Below are positions 1 to 4,744 of a DNA stretch of 5,304 bases, piece after piece. The DNA is from Lachnoclostridium sp. UBA7482 (GTDB taxonomy: Bacteria > Bacillota > Clostridia > Lachnospirales > Lachnospiraceae), in contig DLOO01000075.1 of assembly GCA_002479645.1 (NCBI GenBank), positions 48,837-54,140 of the forward strand, in the 5' to 3' direction. Each line of letters starts with the position of its first letter. Positions within the stretch are counted from its first letter, which is position 1. The notes below the pieces were generated by a model. That model made no database searches. It was not told where the DNA came from and saw nothing but the letters and a program-made list of their open reading frames with translations. Both the position numbers and the translations under genes were made by a program.

Positions 1-6
1 CAGCCG

Positions 7-31
7 ATTGTTCGCTGCCTTTACGAACAAT
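7..31 (-). other. Small hairpin just downstream of nusG
   Basis: ATTGTTCG (7-14) and CGAACAAT (24-31) form a perfect 8-bp inverted repeat with a 9-base loop, starting 3 bases after the nusG stop codon. No T-run follows it in the minus direction within the few bases left, so it is not a convincing intrinsic terminator. In this gene order rplK is expected next, so the hairpin could lie in the rplK leader, act as a processing or pausing site, or protect the upstream mRNA. The structure is directly visible; its role is unknown. Confidence 0.5.
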
Positions 32-34
32 GGT

Positions 35-553
35 CTAGTTTTCAACTTTAACTTCGTTAAATCCAAGTTCCACCGGAGTCTCACGACCGAACATGTCCAC
101 TACAATAACGAGTGTCTGCTTGCCGGGGTTAATGGACTGAATGACGCCCTGGGTATTCATCCATGCGCCGCTGAGAACGGTTACGGTCTCACCTTCGACA
201 AAATCAACATTCAATGCTTCACCGATAAGTCCCATGTTCTTCATCTCCTGTTCGGTAAGCGGAACCGGCTTAGATCCGGGGCCTACAAAACCGGTACATC
301 CACGGGTATTACGTACTACATACCAGGTATCATCATTCATAACCATGTTAATGAGTACATAACCGGGAAACATCTTCTTCTGAACTCTCTTCCTGACACC
401 GTTCTTTGTTTCGATTACATCCTGTAACGGAACTCGAACTTCCAGAATCTGATCCTGAAGTTTTCTGTTTTCGATTGTCTTTTCAATGTTTGCTTTTACT
501 TTGTTTTCATACCCTGAATAGGTATGAGCAACGTACCACTCTGCTTCTGCCAT
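35..553 (-). CDS. nusG: Transcription termination/antitermination factor NusG
   Basis: This is a 172-residue NusG, close to the usual bacterial length. The N-terminal NGN domain (about residues 4-108) contains the opening WYVAHTYSGYE and the conserved FPGYVLI segment at 62-68, which in this family contacts the RNA polymerase clamp. The C-terminal KOW domain (about 120-172) ends with the typical DMFGRETPVEL stretch. NusG binds RNA polymerase and modulates pausing, termination and transcription-translation coupling in the cytoplasm. The ATG start has AAAGGTGAT a few bases upstream. The gene lies 15 bases after secE and is co-oriented with it, the standard arrangement leading into the rplK-rplA ribosomal operon. 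Nothing in the sequence looks abnormal. Confidence 0.97.
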   Translation of the reverse strand: MAEAEWYVAHTYSGYENKVKANIEKTIENRKLQDQILEVRVPLQDVIETKNGVRKRVQKKMFPGYVLINMVMNDDTWYVVRNTRGCTGFVGPGSKPVPLTEQEMKNMGLIGEALNVDFVEGETVTVLSGAWMNTQGVIQSINPGKQTLVIVVDMFGRETPVELGFNEVKVEN

Positions 554-568
554 ATTATCACCTTTATC

Positions 569-772
569 CTAAATAGCCAAAATCTTATCAAGACCGAGCT
601 TAACAACCCAGTCAATCAATGAGATAATGATACCGAGTGCAATGGTAATAATTGCTACAGCAGCGGATTCCTTAAAAAGAGTTACTTTCGAAGGCCAGAG
701 AATCTTCTTGAATTCCTTGGAAAGTCCCTTAAACCAGCTTTCCTTTGCCGGTGCATTTGTTGTTTCGCTCAT
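569..772 (-). CDS. secE: Preprotein translocase subunit SecE
   Basis: This 67-residue protein is the short, single-membrane-span type of SecE found in Gram-positive bacteria. Residues 1-30 are a charged cytoplasmic amphipathic region containing the signature EFKKILWPSK (20-29). A hydrophobic segment at about 36-58 is the single transmembrane helix. SecE clamps SecY in the SecYEG channel of the cytoplasmic membrane and is essential for protein export and membrane insertion. The ATG start has AGGAAG seven bases upstream. It sits 30 bases after rpmG and 15 before nusG, which fits one transcript. Family length, signature and position all agree. Confidence 0.96.
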   Translation of the reverse strand: MSETTNAPAKESWFKGLSKEFKKILWPSKVTLFKESAAVAIITIALGIIISLIDWVVKLGLDKILAI

Positions 773-802
773 AATCGTACTTCCTTTCTGTCTGAAGACG
801 GA

Positions 803-952
803 CTATTTGGTTTCCTTATGCATCGTGTGCTGTTTGCAGAATCTGCAGTACTTCTTGGTCTCCATCCTGTCCGGATGGTTTTTCTTTTCTTTTGTCATGT
901 TGTAATTACGCTGTTTGCATTCTGTACATGCCAATGTAATTTTTACTCGCAC
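803..952 (-). CDS. rpmG: 50S ribosomal protein bL33 (zinc-binding type)
   Basis: The frame encodes 49 residues starting [17 protein letters not shown] and ending [11 protein letters not shown]. Two CxxC pairs (C9/C12 and C36/C39) form the zinc ribbon of the cysteine-containing bL33 type. The start is GTG at 952, with GGAGG eight bases upstream; an ATG within the frame would remove the first cysteine pair, so GTG is the right choice. bL33 is a small protein of the large ribosomal subunit near the E site. Placement directly before secE-nusG is the conserved Firmicute order. Zinc-type and zinc-free bL33 paralogues often coexist; any paralogue would be outside this window. Confidence 0.95.
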   Translation of the reverse strand: MRVKITLACTECKQRNYNMTKEKKNHPDRMETKKYCRFCKQHTMHKETK

Positions 953-981
953 AACTTCCACCTCCGTTGTTTTTTAGGCAT
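943..981 (-). other. Possible 12-codon upstream ORF overlapping the rpmG start
   Basis: An ATG at 981 opens a frame reading [12 protein letters not shown], whose TAA (943-945) lies 5 bases inside rpmG in another frame. A GAGG lies 10 bases upstream (992-995). Because the frame covers the rpmG Shine-Dalgarno and start, translating it would affect rpmG initiation. It is so short that chance is the simplest explanation; it is listed only as a possible leader peptide. Confidence 0.15.
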
Positions 982-1010
982 AAAAAAAAGACCTCTTCCA
1001 TAGCCATATT

Positions 1011-1040
1011 ACTATATCATAGGTCATTGTGACTCGTCAA
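1011..1040 (-). promoter_or_regulatory. Promoter of rpmG-secE-nusG
   Basis: Read on the minus strand, TTGACG (1035-1040) and TATAGT (1011-1016) are separated by 18 bases, each matching the sigma-A consensus at 5 of 6 positions. A TGA immediately before the -10 box gives an extended -10 (TGn). Transcription would start near 1004, about 50 bases before the rpmG GTG. Position and box quality make this the likely main promoter of the cluster. Confidence 0.75.
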
Positions 1041-1174
1041 CTGTTTTTTGTAAATTTCTCGAACAGAATATTTTGCAGCTACTAATTTTCCGATAGTGGT
1101 AAAAATTCCTCCGTGCTGTCCTGTAATATAAGCAATATCCGCAGTATGTCCTCAATAAAAATTCGTATTTCTTC
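1017..1174 (-). pseudogene. Remnant of an unidentified small protein gene, frameshifted
   Basis: A minus-strand frame from 1151 to a TGA at 1017-1019 reads like real protein, beginning GHTADIAYITGQHGG and continuing with FTTIGKLVAAKYSV. It has no start codon and is blocked upstream by a TGA at 1152-1154. The adjacent frame at 1151-1174 reads EEIRIFIE and would join smoothly if one base had been lost near 1151, turning an original glycine codon context (GAAGGA) into GAGGA. An AGGAG (1177-1181) lies just upstream, after the neighbouring GNAT stop. The terminal TGA is also the extended -10 element of the rpmG promoter. I do not recognise the family. The coding character is inferred from residue pattern only, and chance cannot be excluded. 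Confidence 0.3.
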
Positions 1175-1184
1175 AACTCCTATT

Positions 1185-1679
1185 CTATAATCTCTTCTCC
1201 ATATATCCGCAAGTAAAGGGAAAGAAATCAAATTTCTGTATTCTTTTATGTGTGAATCCATATTGTTCGTACCATTTTCTTAAAATCGTATTTTCTTCCA
1301 CGATTCCAATGTTCACACTTTCAGCTCCCATCTCTTTAGCCTTAACGAAACAATCTTCGAGGAGCTTATGTCCGATTCCCATATGCCTATAAGCCGGCAG
1401 TACTGCCAGATTGTTTAATTCTACTTCCCTGCCTCCTTCCATGAACAGAGAATAATATCCTACGATCTCGTTCTGATGAACAAACACATACATCGGACGT
1501 TTCTCAACACAAAAATGGTACCACAGTCTTCGCTCGTCTGTAGCAAATGCAGTAAATCTTGGCGCATTTGCTTCCGTGATTCCGAATTCAGCTGCAACCG
1601 TCAAAAAAGAGTTCTTTATTACTTCCACGCATTTTGGAATTTCTTCTTGCTTCATTTCTCTAATCACATCCTGACCCAC
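1185..1679 (-). CDS. GNAT family N-acetyltransferase
   Basis: This single-domain GNAT protein of 164 residues would transfer an acetyl group from acetyl-CoA to an amine; the substrate is unknown. The core is visible: strand region VFVHQNEIVGYYSL (about 65-78), then motif A, LNNLAVLPAYRHMGIG (88-103), whose R98-H-M-G-I-G103 is the acetyl-CoA pyrophosphate loop, then NIGIVEENTILRKWYEQYGF (about 123-142), the usual motif B end. The GTG start at 1679 has AGGA seven bases upstream. A second GTG at 1667 (codon 5) would give MIREMKQEE, a more typical family beginning, and cannot be excluded. The gene is separated from its neighbours by gaps on both sides and appears to be its own unit, lying between the ribosomal-type operon and the accessory enzymes. 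Confidence 0.85.
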   Translation of the reverse strand: MGQDVIREMKQEEIPKCVEVIKNSFLTVAAEFGITEANAPRFTAFATDERRLWYHFCVEKRPMYVFVHQNEIVGYYSLFMEGGREVELNNLAVLPAYRHMGIGHKLLEDCFVKAKEMGAESVNIGIVEENTILRKWYEQYGFTHKRIQKFDFFPFTCGYMEKRL

Positions 1680-1723
1680 GCTTCTGTCCTGCCTTTCTTT
1701 GCTTTTCTCAAACCCCGGATAAG

Positions 1724-1729
1724 ATTATA
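1724..1729 (-). promoter_or_regulatory. Candidate -10 box for the GNAT gene at 1185-1679
   Basis: A perfect TATAAT on the minus strand would place transcription start near 1717, about 38 bases before the GTG at 1679. No good -35 box lies 16-18 bases upstream (the sequence there is GAATGT-like), so activity would depend on another element or on readthrough from the promoter at 1828-1856. Confidence 0.35.
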
Positions 1730-1731
1730 TG

Positions 1732-1779
1732 CTATTCGGTCACACAACATTCATCTTCTATTTTATTTTTCCACTCCAT
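1732..1779 (-). other. Possible 15-codon ORF upstream of the GNAT gene
   Basis: AGAGGAG (1787-1793) stands seven bases before an ATG at 1779, a near-ideal ribosome binding site. The frame is only 15 codons (MEWKNKIEDECCVTE) and stops at 1732-1734, 52 bases before the GNAT start. It could be a leader peptide, or the surviving beginning of a gene lost by deletion. The signal quality is visible; function is unknown. Confidence 0.3.
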
Positions 1780-1827
1780 AAAAATGCTCCTCTAAGTTCA
1801 TATTTGTCGGTTAATATATCGGTTCAA

Positions 1828-1856
1828 AATATAGCACATCTTCCCGTCGAAAGCAA
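1828..1856 (-). promoter_or_regulatory. Candidate promoter in the gap upstream of the GNAT gene
   Basis: On the minus strand TTGCTT (1851-1856) and TATATT (1828-1833) are spaced by exactly 17 bases. The -10 matches consensus at 5 of 6 positions and the -35 only in its TTG. Transcription would begin near 1821, upstream of the 15-codon ORF and the GNAT gene. Confidence 0.35.
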
Positions 1857-1909
1857 TCCCCGTTCTATGTCCGTTCCGATATCCGGCACTACATTGACGA
1901 TGACGGCAC

Positions 1910-1956
1910 AGACGGGGCGGCGAGGATAGTCAAATACCTGCCCCGCCGCCCTGTTT
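1910..1956 (+). repeat. G+C-rich inverted repeat (strong hairpin)
   Basis: GGGCGGCG (1915-1922) pairs with CGCCGCCC (1944-1951). Inside, AGG (1923-1925) pairs with CCT (1937-1939), leaving a 4-base bulge (1940-1943) and an 11-base loop. On plus-strand RNA, G-U pairs extend the stem outward by about five pairs, and TGTTTTCGCTTT follows, so it resembles a weak terminator pointing rightward. On minus-strand RNA only the 8-bp core forms and no U-run follows. Its G+C content stands out against AT-rich surroundings. Since no intact plus-strand gene ends here, it may be a leftover of an inserted element. Confidence 0.5.
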
Positions 1957-1992
1957 TCGCTTTATCTGACTGACAAATCGGAAGTTATAGTT

Positions 1993-2403
1993 CTAAAATT
2001 CATATTTTGTGCCATGCGAAAACAGCACTCCATCTGTTAATTCTACACAAAAAATTATGGTGTTTTCATCATCAAAATTGTTATGCCCATTGTCAATCCA
2101 TTCAGCAAAGGCGTTTTTCAGCTTATTAGCAATCATTTGATTTTCTTTCTTTCCAAAATAGCCTAAATTGACACCTTTTCCATGTGCTGTGAACCACTCA
2201 CCAGCTATTGCAACAGTGGGATTCTGTTTCATATGTCTAATCTTATTTGAAAGTGCATATGTAATAATATAAAATGCACCATTCTCATAATAGGCATTTA
2301 CATATCGCACATAAGGGATTTCTTTTTCTATTGTTGCCAATGCAATAACCGTATCTTTTCCAAACCGTTCTGTCATTATTTTTTCAGCTTCTTCACTCAA
2401 CAT
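1993..2403 (-). CDS. Pyridoxamine 5'-phosphate oxidase-like split-barrel protein
   Basis: This 136-residue protein matches the small FMN-binding split-barrel family (PNPOx-like). The pattern is visible: VIALATIEKEIPYVRYVNAY (19-38), the first two barrel strands; GAFYIITYALSNKIRHMKQN (42-61), where a strand leads into the S/T-x-K-x-x-x-I/M segment that binds flavin phosphate in this family; and PTVAIAGEWF (62-71). Most such proteins are not true PdxH enzymes; they are annotated as flavin- or F420-type reductases or binding proteins of unknown substrate, and this length (PdxH is about 200 residues) fits that. ATG at 2403 has GAGGA upstream, overlapping the TGA stop of the tandem-GNAT gene 12 bases away, so translational coupling is likely. 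No terminator follows immediately. Confidence 0.8.
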   Translation of the reverse strand: MLSEEAEKIMTERFGKDTVIALATIEKEIPYVRYVNAYYENGAFYIITYALSNKIRHMKQNPTVAIAGEWFTAHGKGVNLGYFGKKENQMIANKLKNAFAEWIDNGHNNFDDENTIIFCVELTDGVLFSHGTKYEF

Positions 2404-2415
2404 TGTGCCAAATCC

Positions 2416-3336
2416 TCATTTTAAGCGTTTTATAAATACTTCATCTTGATTTTTCGCTTTGCATCCTAAAGCATTAACATATCCATGCCTCTTGTAAAAG
2501 CGTGCTGCAGTATCCGTCGTTAGGATACTTGTATAAATTCCATTATCTATGAAATACTTTTCAGCAAGACTGATTAGTGCAGTGCCGTGATTCTTATTTC
2601 GGAATTCTTCAGCAACCCAAAATTCTCGTATAAAGCCGCATGTTTCCTCAAAAAACCAACTTGAAAACTTCACAGGTCTGAATTGAATAAATCCGATGAT
2701 TTTACCCTCAATAGAAGTTCTGACAAAAGCGACATTATCACCATCATCATTCATTTCTTTGAACAATCCGTCCCAATCCCTTATTTTATAACCCAACTCT
2801 GAAAAATACTGCTTGAAAGCCGTTTGAAACAGCGAATTAGAGAAATCAGAGATGATTATATCGGAATGGGGCGGAATATCCTTGCGAAAATTATACATAA
2901 GGTTACAACAGTCCGGAACACTTTCATCTATATATCCGGTATCCTCAAATCCAACCTTTTTGTACATCCAAAGTGCCGCAGCAGCATTTTTATTCACACA
3001 TACCTCCACCTGATCATACTTTCTTTCTTTAGAAAGCACTGAAAGTATCAGGCGTAGCGCCTCCGTACCATAACCTTTATTTTGGAAACGTTGGTCAATC
3101 ATAAACTGTTGTAAATCGTAACAAGATGGCTCTTCATCCATGTTTTTTACAAGGGCAACGCCTATGATATGCTCATCGTTGGATATACCGAAAACTCTGA
3201 CATTACAAGAGCGATAGATATACCCTCTAGCTAAAATCCCAATAGGTTTGTCAAGGAATTTTTTTTGCTTTTCATGGACACTAAGCGAAACGACATCCAA
3301 CCAATTTTGCTCAGTGACATCAACTAATTTAATCAT
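2416..3336 (-). CDS. Tandem two-domain GNAT N-acetyltransferase
   Basis: This 306-residue protein consists of two GNAT folds in series. Domain 1 (about 1-150) begins MIKLVDVTEQNWLDV, has the acetyl-CoA loop Q85-N-K-G-Y-G90, and ends its core with NAAAALWMYKKVGFEDTGY; it resembles spermidine/diamine-type acetyltransferases. Domain 2 (about 158-306) has EFWVAEEFRNKNHGTAL with the loop R246-N-K-N-H-G251 and the motif-B end AARFYKRHGY. Both loops look usable, although H250 replaces the more common glycine or aromatic residue. The substrate is unknown; polyamine or aminoglycoside-like amines are possibilities by family only. The ATG at 3336 is chosen because GGGAGGA lies six bases before it; a longer frame to 3390 has no such site. 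The PNPOx-like gene follows by 12 bases. The leader structure at 3344-3403 suggests translational control. Confidence 0.85.
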   Translation of the reverse strand: MIKLVDVTEQNWLDVVSLSVHEKQKKFLDKPIGILARGYIYRSCNVRVFGISNDEHIIGVALVKNMDEEPSCYDLQQFMIDQRFQNKGYGTEALRLILSVLSKERKYDQVEVCVNKNAAAALWMYKKVGFEDTGYIDESVPDCCNLMYNFRKDIPPHSDIIISDFSNSLFQTAFKQYFSELGYKIRDWDGLFKEMNDDGDNVAFVRTSIEGKIIGFIQFRPVKFSSWFFEETCGFIREFWVAEEFRNKNHGTALISLAEKYFIDNGIYTSILTTDTAARFYKRHGYVNALGCKAKNQDEVFIKRLK

Positions 3337-3343
3337 ATGGAAT

Positions 3344-3384
3344 CCTCCCAATTTTATTGGAGGGTCAAATTTCGTGTGCCCTCC
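3344..3384 (-). promoter_or_regulatory. Alternative hairpins that mask or free the tandem-GNAT Shine-Dalgarno
   Basis: On the mRNA, segment 1 GGAGGG (3384-3379), segment 2 CCCUCC (3364-3359) and segment 3 GGGAGG (3349-3344, the GNAT Shine-Dalgarno) lie in series. Segments 2 and 3 form a 7-bp stem with one bulged G and a 5-base loop that hides the binding site. Segments 1 and 2 form a perfect 6-bp stem with a 14-base loop, leaving it free. The two stems are mutually exclusive. No U-run follows, so control would be translational. Segment 1 lies in a 12-codon leader ORF whose stop touches segment 2. The pairing is visible; the switch is inference. Confidence 0.45.
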
Positions 3385-3403
3385 ATACACGAATATTTTT
3401 CAT
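3365..3403 (-). CDS. Putative 12-residue leader peptide of the tandem-GNAT gene
   Basis: AAAGGAG (3413-3419) stands nine bases before an ATG at 3403 that opens MKNIRVWRAHEI and a TGA at 3365-3367. A promoter candidate lies just upstream, so this is the first translatable ORF on the message. Leader peptides of this size precede inducible ermC- and catA86-type resistance genes, where ribosome position decides whether the next Shine-Dalgarno is exposed. Here a ribosome at the stop codon would cover the anti-Shine-Dalgarno segment (3359-3364) and open the GNAT site. An alternative reading is that it is the stub of a deleted gene. Confidence 0.4.
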   Translation of the reverse strand: MKNIRVWRAHEI

Positions 3404-3565
3404 ATATAATCACTCCTTTCTGTTTTTCTGCAAGAATAGCGATATTATTATCACATATTTGTTTAGAGGTTTCAAGGTGTTGAATAAAATATCTCGTCTC
3501 AAACTTATTGTTCATCCATACTATCCATTCAAGCGGCTTGTCTGCTTTTAGCTGTTCTTTTCCTT
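3404..3565 (-). pseudogene. TnpV-like C-terminal remnant of a mobile element
   Basis: Directly after the Nudix stop, the minus strand reads GKEQLKADKPLEWIVWMNN; its core at 3507-3557 (EQLKADKPLEWIVWMNN) resembles, from memory, the C-terminal segment of TnpV proteins (pattern EQLKA..Q-MEWV..MNN). TnpV is a short conserved protein of unknown function carried by Tn4451-like mobilizable elements of Clostridia. The N-terminal two thirds are absent, there is no credible start, and the following residues drift from the family. The frame stays open to 3354 but then overlaps the leader ORF, so it is probably not translated. It suggests that a mobile element once lay between the Nudix and tandem-GNAT genes. 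A database search would settle it. Confidence 0.45.
3447..3475 (-). promoter_or_regulatory. Promoter for leader ORF, tandem GNAT and PNPOx-like genes
   Basis: On the minus strand TTGAAA (3470-3475) and GATAAT (3447-3452) are 17 bases apart, each 5 of 6 to the sigma-A consensus, with TGT just before the -10 as an extended element. Transcription would start near 3440, about 37 bases before the leader ATG. The promoter lies within the decayed TnpV-like fragment. Confidence 0.65.
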
Positions 3566-3994
3566 TTATAAATAGCCCCGCCTCTTTGCCTCGTTTATCA
3601 AATGCGGTTGAATATCGGGATATGTCCACATCTTTGGCAGCTCATCCATTATCGCAATTTTCTCAATTTCACTATGCAACTCTGTTTCAAAGCATGTTAT
3701 ATCGGCAAAAAACAGCATTCCGAAAGATTCCCTGCCGTCAAAATTATCAGGCGCCGTAACAGAATATACGCAGACAGGCTCTATATCATATTCCAAAGCG
3801 CCTGTTTCTTCATACAGTTCCCGCTTTGCCGTATCTATAATATTTTCCCCTTGTTCCCGGTGACCTCCGGGAATTTCCCATGTATCTCTATTCTTATGCT
3901 TACAGAAGACGTATTTATTCTGTGTTTTGGATATGATTACAGCAAACCGAAGCAGTTCATCCTCTATGCGCTCATAAAATTTAACCTCTGTCAT
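3566..3994 (-). CDS. Nudix hydrolase
   Basis: This 142-residue protein has a complete Nudix box: G44, E50, then R58-E59-L60-x-E62-E63-x-G65, preceded by the conserved WEIPGG (39-44). The family hydrolyses nucleoside diphosphates linked to another group (for example damaged dNTPs, NDP-sugars, ADP-ribose) using Mg2+ held by the box glutamates. The specific substrate cannot be told. The C-terminal DELPKMWTYPDIQPHLI is a tail seen in small MutT-like Nudix proteins. The ATG at 3994 lies five bases after the HAD stop, and its AGGA lies inside the last HAD codons, so the two are translationally coupled. The stop falls directly before the TnpV-like fragment; the length looks complete. Confidence 0.9.
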   Translation of the reverse strand: MTEVKFYERIEDELLRFAVIISKTQNKYVFCKHKNRDTWEIPGGHREQGENIIDTAKRELYEETGALEYDIEPVCVYSVTAPDNFDGRESFGMLFFADITCFETELHSEIEKIAIMDELPKMWTYPDIQPHLINEAKRRGYL

Positions 3995-3999
3995 TTCCG

Positions 4000-4719
4000 T
4001 TATTCCTCCATTCGCCGCCTTAATTCGTTCCAGTCTGTTACTGTCAGAATATTTTTATCTTCTGTGTACGGCAGATCAATCGCCCCTATGTACCATACCG
4101 GCAGCATACCGGCACGCAAGGAGCCTTTCACATCACATTCGTACTGATCCCCGATATACCAGACCTCATCCGGCTGCAATCCTGCCTTTTCCAACGCCAG
4201 CTCGAATATCCGCTTGTTTGGCTTACGGAATATGTAATTGCTTGAAGTAATAATAAACTCAAAAGTATTTTCCGGAAGCAGTCTGTTGATACGTTCTGCA
4301 ACCACGGAAGGGTCATAAGAAATATTGCTGATTACGCCTGTGCGGATACCGTTGTTTTTCAAATATCCCAAAAAATCTTTTATCCCCTCTGTCGGTACTC
4401 CCGGAGCAGCGGCATTCCAAAATACGGTATCAATTTCAGCGTTGCTTAATGCAATCTCGATTCCCTGCGATTCATAGAGATAAGGCGTAAACATTGTATT
4501 GGGTATCTCTATCTGAAATAAGTGTCTTCTCTCAGGATCATATTTTCCCAATTCCCGATTGATTTCAGTTGCTTTGGCTTGCACCTGCTCTGCCGACAAA
4601 TGATATTTATTTCTTGCGGCATACTGTAAGACAGCTTCTGTTCCCTTTACCCCATCAAATTTCTGTTCTGCAATCAGCGTCTGACCATAATCAAACAATA
4701 CCATTTTGGGCATTTTCAT
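4000..4719 (-). CDS. HAD-superfamily hydrolase
   Basis: This 239-residue protein carries all four HAD motifs in order: motif I FDYGQTL with nucleophile D10; motif II VISN with S131; motif III RKP with K166; and motif IV YIGDQYECD with D191 and D196. A helical cap (about 17-105) sits between motifs I and II, as in subclass I. HAD enzymes of this type are mostly small-molecule phosphatases. The position that normally holds the second Asp of motif I (D+2) is Gly12, so the acid/base residue is missing or supplied elsewhere. The ATG at 4719 is chosen because GGAGG lies eight bases upstream; a TTG frame to 4740 lacks this. It follows the TfoX-like gene by 25 bases and precedes Nudix by five. Confidence 0.9.
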   Translation of the reverse strand: MKMPKMVLFDYGQTLIAEQKFDGVKGTEAVLQYAARNKYHLSAEQVQAKATEINRELGKYDPERRHLFQIEIPNTMFTPYLYESQGIEIALSNAEIDTVFWNAAAPGVPTEGIKDFLGYLKNNGIRTGVISNISYDPSVVAERINRLLPENTFEFIITSSNYIFRKPNKRIFELALEKAGLQPDEVWYIGDQYECDVKGSLRAGMLPVWYIGAIDLPYTEDKNILTVTDWNELRRRMEE

Positions 4720-4744
4720 GTAACGTACCTCCACCTGCAAATAT

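Larger units (their letters stand above)
1815..1973 (+). pseudogene. Plus-strand coding-like fragment within the 313-base gap
   Basis: Bases 1680-1992 hold no full gene. On the plus strand a frame open from 1815 to a TGA at 1971-1973 has no ATG, GTG or TTG at its head, but its later part has good protein character: FYVRSDIRHYIDDDGTDGAA, then RIVKYLPRRPVFALSD. This could be the surviving C-terminus of a lost gene and would be the only plus-strand coding sequence here. The reading is partly driven by a G+C-rich inverted repeat at 1910-1956, so it may be coincidence. I cannot name a family. Confidence 0.25.

Noticed and set aside
8..427. 139-codon plus-strand frame opposite nusG
   Set aside because: It lies entirely antisense to an unmistakable nusG and shows no family pattern or ribosome binding site; it is a shadow frame.
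1910..1956. GC hairpin as the terminator of the tandem-GNAT/PNPOx-like unit
   Set aside because: In the minus direction no U-run follows the stem, so it does not meet the intrinsic terminator pattern for the genes that approach it.
3344..3364. Hairpin before the tandem-GNAT gene as a transcription terminator or riboswitch expression platform
   Set aside because: No U-run follows the stem, and the leader is too short for a known riboswitch aptamer; translational control fits better.
3337..3390. Longer start for the tandem-GNAT protein at a GTG at 3390
   Set aside because: No ribosome binding site precedes it, while the ATG at 3336 has GGGAGGA six bases upstream and begins the GNAT fold directly.
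3602..4147. 181-codon plus-strand frame opposite the Nudix and HAD genes
   Set aside because: It crosses two real genes with complete catalytic motifs on the other strand and has cysteine/phenylalanine-rich shadow composition.
4128..4316. 62-codon minus-strand frame inside the HAD gene
   Set aside because: It overlaps the HAD coding sequence in another frame, across motifs II to IV, and has no independent support.
4720..4740. TTG start extending the HAD protein by seven residues
   Set aside because: The extension would contain the GGAGG that serves the ATG at 4719, which is at ideal spacing.
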